Shown here piece after piece: positions 9,197 to 17,068 of a DNA stretch of 64,000 nucleotides. The notes beneath the pieces are model-generated. The model was not told where the DNA came from. It did not search any database and saw only the letters and a program-made list of their open reading frames with translations. Both the position numbers and the translations under genes were made by a program. The stretch comes from Streptomyces ochraceiscleroticus (GTDB lineage Bacteria > Actinomycetota > Actinomycetes > Streptomycetales > Streptomycetaceae): positions 1 to 64,000 of the forward strand of contig NZ_JOAX01000016.1 of assembly GCF_000720485.1 (NCBI RefSeq), given 5' to 3'. Position 1 is the stretch's first letter; the number at the start of each line of letters is the position of its first letter.

Positions 9197-9718
9197 ATGC
9201 CAGATTCCCCCGGAGTCCCCGGCCAGGCGGGTGCCGGCCGGCGTGCAGGCGCCCCCGGCCCCGCGCCGGACGGCGTGCCCAGGCCGCTGGCCGCGGTGCT
9301 CGACGGGCGGACGCTGCCCGGCGTACTGTCCTGGCCCGCGGGGCGGCCCGTGCAGGAAGCGCTGGACGCCGCGCTGAGCGCGGGCTGGCAGGGCACCGTC
9401 CTCGACCTCGAAGGGGTCACCGACAAGGCGGAGTTCATGACGCGGGCCGCCGCGGCGTTGCACCTGCCCTCATGGTTCGGGCGGAACTGGGACGCGCTCG
9501 CCGACTGCCTGGGCGACCTCTCCTGGTGGCCGGCGGAGCACGGCGGCCGGCTGCTGGTCGTACGGGCCTGGCAGGGCTATGCCGCGGCCGAGCCGGAGGA
9601 GTGGCGGGCGGCCGAGTCGGTCCTCGCCGACGCGGTGGCGCACTGGCGCGACACGGACACCGGGCTGGCCGTACTGCTCACCCGTGACGCGGGCGGCGCG
9701 GCGCGGGCCCGCCGGTAG
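9197..9718 (+). CDS. Barstar-like ribonuclease-inhibitor family protein
   Basis: This is a 173-residue protein with about 35 low-complexity N-terminal residues. The remainder fits the barstar fold: a first strand and helix, then LDLEGVTDKAEFMTRAAAALHL, PSWFGRNWDALADCLGDLSWWP (the conserved helix and loop that carries the acidic RNase-binding face), and a last strand with GLAVLLTRDA. Barstar blocks the active site of barnase-type RNases. No barnase, RNase or polymorphic-toxin gene is adjacent, so it is an orphan antitoxin or has taken another role. Its stop codon lies in a small duplicated segment (GCCCGCCGGTAG then GCCCGCGCCGGTAG). Confidence 0.85.
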   Translation: MPDSPGVPGQAGAGRRAGAPGPAPDGVPRPLAAVLDGRTLPGVLSWPAGRPVQEALDAALSAGWQGTVLDLEGVTDKAEFMTRAAAALHLPSWFGRNWDALADCLGDLSWWPAEHGGRLLVVRAWQGYAAAEPEEWRAAESVLADAVAHWRDTDTGLAVLLTRDAGGAARARR

Positions 9719-9750
9719 GAGCCCGCGCCGGTAGCACGTCTACCGCACGC

Positions 9751-10200
9751 CTACAGCGCCCGCTCGAAGCACCATGAGGCCGCGACGCCCGCGTACGCCC
9801 CGAAGTTCGGGATGCGGGTGTATCCGGAGCGCGTGTAGAAGCGGACCGCGGCGTGCTGCCGGTCGCCCGTCTCCAGCCGGAGGCGGGTCCAGCCCCGGGC
9901 GCGCGCCCAGTCCTCCAGGGCACGCAGCACGGCGGCCGCGGCGCCCGAGCCGCGCCGGTCCGGCAGTACGTACATCCGCTTGACCTCGCCGATCCCGTCG
10001 CCGAGGTCGCGCAGGCCGCCGCAGCCCACCGGTATGCCGTCGTCCTCGTACGCCACGAAGAACGCCGTGATGTCCGCCGCCGAGGGCGGGGCCCCGGGCT
10101 CGCTGTCCGGGGTCCCGTAGATCTCGGCGATCTCGCTCCGCTGCTGTGCCCGCAGGACGGCGGCGTCCGGGTCGTCCCAGGCCACCTGTTCGATCTTCAT
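9751..10200 (-). CDS. GNAT-family N-acetyltransferase
   Basis: This 149-residue protein is read leftward from the ATG at 10200. It has the GNAT core: VGCGGLRDLGDGIGEVKRMYV (strands beta4-beta5), the acetyl-CoA pyrophosphate loop RRGSGAAAAVLRALEDWAR, and the final strands with RLETGDRQHAAVRFYTRSGY, a typical GNAT motif B. The acceptor substrate cannot be told from sequence. It is convergent with the barstar-like gene, with only 32 bases between their ends, and about 100 bases from the divergent gene at 10304. Confidence 0.88.
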   Translation of the reverse strand: MKIEQVAWDDPDAAVLRAQQRSEIAEIYGTPDSEPGAPPSAADITAFFVAYEDDGIPVGCGGLRDLGDGIGEVKRMYVLPDRRGSGAAAAVLRALEDWARARGWTRLRLETGDRQHAAVRFYTRSGYTRIPNFGAYAGVAASWCFERAL

Positions 10201-10303
10201 GACCGGGATTCTGCCGAGACCCCGTTTCGGACAGGTAACGCGGCGGCCCGCCATCTGGCTGTCGATTAGCCTGGCGTGGTCTGTGTGCCGGGGGGAGCCG
10301 ACT

Positions 10304-10720
10304 GTGGAGAACGTCCTGTCCGTGGCCATCGGTGCCAGTCTGGGCCTGATAGGGGCAGTGTTCGGTTCCTGGTTCACCGCGCGCCGGCAGGACCGCATGT
10401 GGCTCCGCGAACAGAAGCTCAAAGCCGGGGTCGGCTTCAACACGGCTGTGGTGCAGCTGATCGACCATCTCCGGGCCACCCAGCTCAGTGACGACGGTGC
10501 CGGGGCCAACGAGCTGACGGGCCGCATGCAGGAAGCGCGCTCCGCCCTCTACCTCCTGTGCACCGACGACACCGTCGACCTCGCCGATGCCCTCGCGCGC
10601 CGGGTCTGGATCTCCCGGCCCAGCGAAGGCAGGGAGGACCGCAGGGCCGAGCACGGGGAGACGCTGGACCTCCTCCGCCGCTTCACCCACCAACTCCGGC
10701 AGGAGATCGCCAGTTCATAG
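10304..10720 (+). CDS. Small membrane-anchored protein of unknown function
   Basis: The GTG at 10304 follows GGGGGAG, a strong ribosome site, and gives 138 residues. Residues about 4-22 (VLSVAIGASLGLIGAVFGSW) form one membrane helix, followed by a basic stretch TARRQDRMW that favours a cytoplasmic C-terminus. The rest is helical with charged heptad-like spacing (REQKLKAG, LTGRMQEARSALYLL, LDLLRRFTHQLRQEI). I do not recognise the family. It resembles the small helix-plus-coil membrane proteins that are frequent near actinobacterial regulatory loci. Confidence 0.65.
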   Translation: MENVLSVAIGASLGLIGAVFGSWFTARRQDRMWLREQKLKAGVGFNTAVVQLIDHLRATQLSDDGAGANELTGRMQEARSALYLLCTDDTVDLADALARRVWISRPSEGREDRRAEHGETLDLLRRFTHQLRQEIASS

Positions 10721-10853
10721 TTCTGACTGGACACTCCCGGCCATTTCCCGCTGTGATCCGATCGATCACGGGCGGAGCCGGCTGGTGTGGGCGCTGGGGA
10801 GAGCGCCTGCCCACACCAGTCCGGCCGGCCCGGGTGCTGCGCTGTGGCGAGGG

Positions 10854-11837
10854 TCAGTCGTCCAGGCGGTCCTGCAGTACCGAGCCGCCGAAGTCCTCGT
10901 CGTCCGTGCCCCACAGTGCGTGGTCGCCGTCGGGGAGGAGGGCGACCGCCTCGATCTTGCGGTTGTCCGCCGTGGTGTAGCGGCGTACCTCTTCCGGCTT
11001 GCTCAGCTTCAGCGCGGGGCGTCCCTTGTCGACCCCGAGCCGGCCCGCCTCGTACACCGCGGAGCTGAACGGGCCGGAGTTCTTGTTCGGGTCCTGGGCC
11101 GAGGAGAGCACCACGGTCCCGTCCGGCGCGATCTTCAGGTCGCTGATGTGCCGCACCTCGTCCTGCGCCGGCCACGGCGCGCGGAACGCCACCGGCCCGC
11201 TGACGTGGCCGAACACCTTGTCCGGGGCGGCCGCGGCCGGGTCGAAGGCGGCGCTCCGCACCTGGGAGGCGGTGCCGTTGCTGCCGCGGGTGGCCCAGAC
11301 CGCCACGTACTTTTTGGTGGCCGGGTCCTGGTGCACGGCGAACGCCTCGTAGTTCTGCGTGTCGTCGCCCGCGTACTTCTCGGTGCCCGGCAGCGGCGCC
11401 GACCAGCGGACCGTCGCCGTACCGCCGCTCACCGTCACGTCGTACACCGTCGGGCGGAACTTTCCGCTGTCCCCGCTGCTCATGGTGGTGTACTCGCCGG
11501 GCCGCCCGGGCACGGCGTCCAGCGACTCCAGGTCCTTGGGCACCTCGCTCCCGGCCCACTTCAGGTCCCGGACGGCGGGAGCGTGGCCGGGCGCCAGCCG
11601 TACGGCCGAGAGCCGCGGCTGACCGGGGTCCTTGTTGTCGCGGGCCACGAGCAGGTCGAGGCGGTCGCCCGCGGCCTTGGTCACGACCATCCCGCTGACG
11701 CCGCCGGTCATCCCGTCACCGACCTTCTGCCACGTGCCTTCCTCGGCGCCGTGGGCGCTCAGGGCGCCGGTGGTGACCAGGACGGCGCAGGCACACACGC
11801 CCGCGGCGCCCGTTGCAACAATTCGTTTCTTGGCCAT
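10854..11837 (-). CDS. Secreted protein, probable beta-propeller-like, unknown function
   Basis: This 327-residue protein is read leftward from the ATG at 11837. The N-terminus has basic residues (MAKKR), a hydrophobic core and an ALSAHGAEE cleavage-like region, a classical Sec signal peptide of about 31 residues. The mature part shows repeated strand-rich blocks of about 40-50 residues with Asp/Gly turns (RLDLLVARDNKDPG, KYVAVWATRGSNG, GTVVLSSAQDPNKNSG, KIEAVALLPDGDHALWGTDDEDFGG), as in WD40/PQQ-like propellers. I cannot assign an enzyme activity. It is divergent from guaB1, with a 285-base gap containing an interlocked repeat. Confidence 0.75.
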   Translation of the reverse strand: MAKKRIVATGAAGVCACAVLVTTGALSAHGAEEGTWQKVGDGMTGGVSGMVVTKAAGDRLDLLVARDNKDPGQPRLSAVRLAPGHAPAVRDLKWAGSEVPKDLESLDAVPGRPGEYTTMSSGDSGKFRPTVYDVTVSGGTATVRWSAPLPGTEKYAGDDTQNYEAFAVHQDPATKKYVAVWATRGSNGTASQVRSAAFDPAAAAPDKVFGHVSGPVAFRAPWPAQDEVRHISDLKIAPDGTVVLSSAQDPNKNSGPFSSAVYEAGRLGVDKGRPALKLSKPEEVRRYTTADNRKIEAVALLPDGDHALWGTDDEDFGGSVLQDRLDD

Positions 11838-11876
11838 GGCGGAACGTTAGGGGCCGAACCGTCTACGCGCGATGAC

Positions 11877-11917
11877 CGGGTCCGTATCGTCCGCCGTAAG
11901 GACCCGATTTCGGCGGA
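11877..11917 (+). other. Interlocked inverted repeats, candidate RNA pseudoknot or nested operator
   Basis: Arm A CGGGTCC (11877-11883) pairs with A' GGACCCG (11900-11906); arm B TCCGCCG (11890-11896) pairs with B' CGGCGGA (11911-11917). The order A-B-A'-B' with loops of 6, 3 and 4 bases is the H-type pseudoknot layout, and all 14 pairs are perfect. It lies between divergent genes, 205 bases before guaB1 and 39 bases before the secreted-protein gene. It may be a leader structure of either, overlapping operators, or chance in GC-rich DNA. Confidence 0.4.
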
Positions 11918-12077
11918 AGCGACAGCCGTCGGCGGGGCCGCTCGGGTGAAGCCACAGAACCTGGCCCATCGGCGCCCGAAGCTCGTCATTCCGGCACCGG
12001 ATCAGCGATGATGTACTAGGAGCTTGATGCCTGATCCGCTGTTGGCCGATCTGTATCCGCTGTCGGACCGGTGCTGA

Positions 12078-13559
<1,482 letters not shown>

Positions 13560-13580
13560 GCGACGCGCTTCAGCGTTCCT

Positions 13581-13625
13581 GACGGGCCCGGTCCCGCACG
13601 TCATACGTGCGGGACCGGGCCCGTC
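13581..13625 (+). terminator. Strong intrinsic-type terminator of guaB1
   Basis: A perfect 21-bp stem (13581-13601 with 13605-13625) around a CAT loop lies 22 bases after the guaB1 stop. It is very GC-rich and has no long T-run, the usual Streptomyces form. Confidence 0.85.
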
Positions 13626-13753
13626 CGCGTTCCGAGGCGCCGAGCGCCCTCTCCCGGCCGCGCCGACGCGTGAGATCGATTACTTCCGGCCGCGGTCGCC
13701 CGTCCGGCCGAAATGTCGCTCCTTCGAATCCATGGCCTCAACACGCCCCGGGC

Positions 13754-13810
13754 GCGCAACAAATGGCCGCCGTGGCGATTCGTGCGCAAGGATCATGCGC
13801 GTATGCGCAA
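13754..13810. promoter_or_regulatory. Three GCGCAA boxes upstream of the APC permease, candidate Lrp sites
   Basis: GCGCAA occurs at 13754-13759, 13784-13789 and 13805-13810, so start-to-start spacings are 30 and 21 bases, close to three and two helical turns. Three boxes with spacings 31 and 22 lie upstream of the amidohydrolase gene at 15995-16053. The shared layout suggests one regulator, plausibly the Lrp/AsnC protein encoded between them. The rest of the 357 bases from 13626 to 13982 holds a possible hairpin at 13878-13901 and no gene. Confidence 0.5.
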
Positions 13811-13982
13811 AGAACCCGCATTACGGCAGGTCACACGTGGGCCTTAAGGTCAGGCAAGTTAATTACGTGGAGTGGCGGGGACCGTCCGCTCGGCGGGTCC
13901 CGTGCGGGTTGCTTCATGCTGCCCGTGCACGGGCCGCCCCGGTCACCGCCGCCGGAACGGCAGCGATAAAGGAGCCACCCCA

Positions 13983-15464
13983 GTGTTGGACCACGGCGCA
14001 GCCCCTCCCACCGAGGGCAGCGACCCCCAGCCGCAGCAGCCTCCGTCCCGCCCCGGGCCGCTCGGCACGCTGATGCGGCGCAAGCCCGTCGAACGCCTGG
14101 TGGCCGAAGGCGGCCAGGGGGAGGGCGGTACGCTGCGCCGCTCCCTGGGCATGTGGCAGCTCACGATGATCAGCATCGGCGCCACGCTCGGCACCGGCAT
14201 CTTCGTCGTGCTGGGCGAGGCGGTGCCGGACGCGGGCCCCGCGGTCATCATCTCGTTCGTGATCGCCGGCATCACGGCGCTCTTCTCGGCGCTGTCCTAC
14301 GCCGAGCTGGCAGGCACCATCCCGGTCTCAGGCTCCTCGTACTCCTACGCGTACGCCACGCTCGGTGAGCTGGTCGCCTGGATCTGCGGCTGGTGCCTGA
14401 TCCTGGAGTACGGCGTGTCCGTGGCCGCGGTCGCGGTGGGCTGGGGGCAGTACCTCAACGAGTTGCTGTCCGGCACCTTCGGCTTCACCATCCCCGAGGC
14501 GATCGCCGCGCCGCCCGGTGACGGCGGCATCTTCAACCTGCCCGCGCTCCTGGTCGTGCTGCTCGCCATGGCCTTCCTGCTGGGCGGCGCGAAGGAGAGC
14601 GCCCGGGCCAACACGATCATGGTCGCGGTGAAGATCGCCGCGCTGCTGCTCTTCTGCGGCGTCGCCTTCCAGGGCATCCGCGCCGGGAACTACGCCCCCT
14701 TCATGCCGCTCGGCATGGCGGGCGTCAGCGCCGCCGGCGCCACGCTCTTCTTCTCCTACATCGGCTTCGACGCCGCCTCCACGGCCGGCGAGGAGGCCAA
14801 GAACCCGCAGCGCGACCTGCCGCGCGCCATCATGCTCTCGCTGGTGATCGTCACCGCGCTGTACTGCCTGGTCGCGGCGGTCGCCGTGGGCGCGCTGCCC
14901 TGGAAGCAGTTCGACGGTGCCGAGGCCGCGCTCGCCGGGATCATGAAGGACGTCACCGGCCAGGGTTTCTGGGCCGTGCTGCTCGCCCTCGGCGCGGTCG
15001 TCGCCATCGCGTCCGTCGTGCTGACCGTGCTCTACGGCCAGACCCGCATCCTCTTCGCGATGTCCCGCGACGGCCTGGTGCCCAAGGTCTTCTCCAAGGT
15101 CCACCCGAAGACCGGCGCGCCCCGCGCCAACACCGTGATCGTCTCGCTCTTCTGCGGCATCCTGGCCGCCGCCGTGCCGCTCGGCCAGCTCGCCGACGCC
15201 ACCAGCATCGGCACGCTCTTCGCGTTCGCGCTGGTCAACATCGCGGTCATCGTGCTGCGCAAGACCCGCCCGGACATGCCGCGCACCTTCCGTACGCCGC
15301 TGGCGCCGCTCTTCCCCGCGGTCGGCTTCCTGCTCTGCATCTGGATGATGGGCAGCCTCGACGCCGTCACGTGGATGGTCTTCGGAGTCTGGATGGCGGC
15401 GGGTCTCGTGTTCTACTTCGCTTACGGCATGCGCCGCTCCCGATTGGCCACAGCAGAGAAGTGA
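13983..15464 (+). CDS. APC-superfamily amino acid permease, cationic-type
   Basis: The GTG at 13983 follows AAAGGAG with good spacing and gives 493 residues. About 40 polar N-terminal residues precede 12 predicted membrane segments. TM1 carries MISIGATLGTGIFVVLG, the APC glycine-rich unwound region; TM6 has GATLFFSYIGFDAASTAGEE, a signature of the CAT/YfnA subgroup that includes cationic amino acid transporters. It is followed after ten bases by the Lrp-type regulator gene and then by the amidohydrolase and monooxygenase genes, so import of the catabolic substrate (lysine or arginine) is a reasonable inference. Specificity cannot be read from sequence alone. Confidence 0.9.
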   Translation: MLDHGAAPPTEGSDPQPQQPPSRPGPLGTLMRRKPVERLVAEGGQGEGGTLRRSLGMWQLTMISIGATLGTGIFVVLGEAVPDAGPAVIISFVIAGITALFSALSYAELAGTIPVSGSSYSYAYATLGELVAWICGWCLILEYGVSVAAVAVGWGQYLNELLSGTFGFTIPEAIAAPPGDGGIFNLPALLVVLLAMAFLLGGAKESARANTIMVAVKIAALLLFCGVAFQGIRAGNYAPFMPLGMAGVSAAGATLFFSYIGFDAASTAGEEAKNPQRDLPRAIMLSLVIVTALYCLVAAVAVGALPWKQFDGAEAALAGIMKDVTGQGFWAVLLALGAVVAIASVVLTVLYGQTRILFAMSRDGLVPKVFSKVHPKTGAPRANTVIVSLFCGILAAAVPLGQLADATSIGTLFAFALVNIAVIVLRKTRPDMPRTFRTPLAPLFPAVGFLLCIWMMGSLDAVTWMVFGVWMAAGLVFYFAYGMRRSRLATAEK

Positions 15465-15474
15465 ACCACCGCCC

Positions 15475-15930
15475 GTGCGACTGAACGACCTCGACGAACG
15501 CATCGTCCACGCCCTGGCTGAGGACGCCCGCCGCTCCTACGCCGACATCGGTCAGGAGGTCGGGCTCTCGGCCCCGGCCGTCAAACGCCGGGTGGACCGG
15601 CTGCGGAACGAGGGCGCCATCACCGGGTTCACCGTACGGGTGGACCCGGCGGCGCTCGGCTGGGAGACCGAAGGCTTCGTCGAGCTGTACTGCCGTCGCA
15701 ACACCTCGCCCGAGGCCATCCACCGCGGCCTCGCGCGCTACCCCGAAGTGGCGTCCGCCTCCACCGTGACCGGTGAGGCGGACGCCATCGTGCAGGTCTT
15801 CGCCTCGGACATGCGCCATTTCGAGCGCGTCCTGGAGCGCATCGCCGGCGAGCACTTCGTCGAGCGGACCAAGTCCGTCCTCGTCCTCTCGCCCCTCCTG
15901 CGGCGCTTCTCCTCCGGCTCCCCGGTCTGA
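15475..15930 (+). CDS. Lrp/AsnC-family transcriptional regulator
   Basis: This 151-residue protein starts at the GTG at 15475, ten bases after the permease stop. The N-terminal HTH is standard: MRLNDLDERIVHALAEDA, then YADIGQEVGLSAPAVKRRVDRL and EGAITGFTVRVDP. The RAM ligand-binding/oligomerisation domain spans about 65-140 with PEVASASTVTGEADAIVQVF. It is probably co-transcribed with the permease and likely controls both it and the downstream amidohydrolase/monooxygenase genes in response to an amino acid. The GCGCAA boxes in front of both units are candidate sites. The stop codon lies inside the first unit of a 21-bp tandem duplication. Confidence 0.92.
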   Translation: MRLNDLDERIVHALAEDARRSYADIGQEVGLSAPAVKRRVDRLRNEGAITGFTVRVDPAALGWETEGFVELYCRRNTSPEAIHRGLARYPEVASASTVTGEADAIVQVFASDMRHFERVLERIAGEHFVERTKSVLVLSPLLRRFSSGSPV

Positions 15931-15970
15931 TCCTCCGGCTCCCCGGCCCGATCTTTCGGTCCCCGGTCCG
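15910..15970. repeat. 21-bp tandem duplication straddling the lrp stop codon
   Basis: The unit at 15910-15930 ends with the TGA stop; 15931-15951 repeats it with the stop changed to CGA, and 15952-15970 is a shorter, more degenerate third copy. Units one and two differ at two positions only. Confidence 0.7.
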
Positions 15971-15993
15971 GCGCGCCGCCCTTCGGGCTCCCG

Positions 15994-16079
15994 GGCGCAA
16001 CGAATCGCCGGAAGCGGCTCGGAAGGCGCAACGAATCGGTACGTGAGGCGCAATGGTGCAGCCTTGTACCACTTGCGCC
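15994..16079. promoter_or_regulatory. GCGCAA box array upstream of the amidohydrolase, candidate Lrp operator
   Basis: GGCGCAACGAATCG occurs identically at 15994-16007 and 16025-16038; GGCGCAA recurs at 16047-16053 and in inverted form TTGCGCC at 16073-16079. Box spacings of 31 and 22 bases nearly equal those before the permease (30 and 21). The last inverted pair brackets a 19-base segment 77 bases before the start codon. Further on, a 16-base near-repeat CCGTACGCACCRTCCG occurs at 16113-16128 and 16131-16146. Confidence 0.55.
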
Positions 16080-16155
16080 GCGGACCGTACCGTCTAGACG
16101 TCTTCCGAAAGCCCGTACGCACCGTCCGTGCCGTACGCACCATCCGAGGGGTCCC

Positions 16156-16953
16156 ATGTCTTCGCTGCGCACCGCCCTGCTCCAGAGTTCGGGACGGCCC
16201 GGAGACGTGGCGTACAACCTCAAGGCACTGGAGCGGGCCGCGGCGGACGCCGCGGCATCCGGCGCCGGGCTGCTGGTGACCTCGGAGATGTACCTGACCG
16301 GGTACGCGATCGGCGCGGATGTGCACCGGCTGGCCGAGCCCGCCGACGGCGAGAGCGCCGACGAGGTGGCCCGGATCGCCGCCGAGCACGGCATCGCCGT
16401 CGCCTACGCCTATCCGGAGCGCGACGGTGCGGTGGTCCACAACGCCGTCCAGCTCATCGGCCCGGACGGCACCCGGCTCGCGAACTACCGCAAGACGCAC
16501 CTCTTCGGCTGCTTCGAGCAGGAGTGGTTCACCCCCGGCGACCAGCCCGTCGTGCAGGCCGAGCTGAACGGCGTCCGGATCGGCCTGCTGATCTGCTACG
16601 ACGTGGAGTTCCCGGAGAACGTCCGGGCGCACGCGCTGGCCGGTACCGACTTCCTGGTGGTGCCCACCGCGCAGATGCACCCCTACCAGTTCGTCGCCGA
16701 GTCGGTCATCCCCGTACGGGCCTTCGAAAGCCAGCTCTACATCGCGTACGTCAACCGCACCGGCCCCGAGGGCGAGTTCGAGTTCGTCGGACTCTCCACG
16801 CTGGCCGGGCCCGACGGAGTCGTACGGGCCCGCGCCGGACGCGGCGAGGAAGTGGTCTACGGGGACGTCGACCCCGGCTTCCTCGCGGCCTCCCGCACGG
16901 CCAACACCTACCTCGCCGACCGCCGCCCGGAGCTGTACGGCTCGCTGAGCTGA
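16156..16953 (+). CDS. Carbon-nitrogen hydrolase, probable omega-amino/guanidino-acid amidase
   Basis: This 265-residue enzyme of the nitrilase superfamily has the Glu-Lys-Cys triad: Glu44 in LVTSEMYLTGY, Lys113 in YRKTHLFG, and Cys147 in LLICYDVEFPE. Length and motifs match DavA (5-aminovaleramide amidase, about 264 residues) and 4-guanidinobutyramidase-type enzymes. The next gene is a DavB-like 2-monooxygenase that would supply the amide, which is the main reason for this role. It is preceded by the GCGCAA box array and followed by an 11-bp hairpin, so it may be expressed at a different level from the monooxygenase. Other amidase substrates cannot be excluded. Confidence 0.82.
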   Translation: MSSLRTALLQSSGRPGDVAYNLKALERAAADAAASGAGLLVTSEMYLTGYAIGADVHRLAEPADGESADEVARIAAEHGIAVAYAYPERDGAVVHNAVQLIGPDGTRLANYRKTHLFGCFEQEWFTPGDQPVVQAELNGVRIGLLICYDVEFPENVRAHALAGTDFLVVPTAQMHPYQFVAESVIPVRAFESQLYIAYVNRTGPEGEFEFVGLSTLAGPDGVVRARAGRGEEVVYGDVDPGFLAASRTANTYLADRRPELYGSLS

Positions 16954-16962
16954 CCCCACCCC

Positions 16963-16990
16963 GTGCCGGCCGGCCCCTCCCGGCCGGCAC
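16963..16990 (+). terminator. Stem-loop between amidase and monooxygenase genes
   Basis: GTGCCGGCCGG (16963-16973) pairs perfectly with CCGGCCGGCAC (16980-16990) around a 6-base loop, ten bases after the amidase stop. It could terminate or partly attenuate transcription before the monooxygenase gene 79 bases downstream, or stabilise the amidase message. Confidence 0.6.
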
Positions 16991-17068
16991 GTACCGACCG
17001 TGCCCGGCCCGGTCCCGCCTGCCCTTTCCCTGTCGCTTTTGCGCTGTTTCGCAAGGAGTCTCGCCCCC

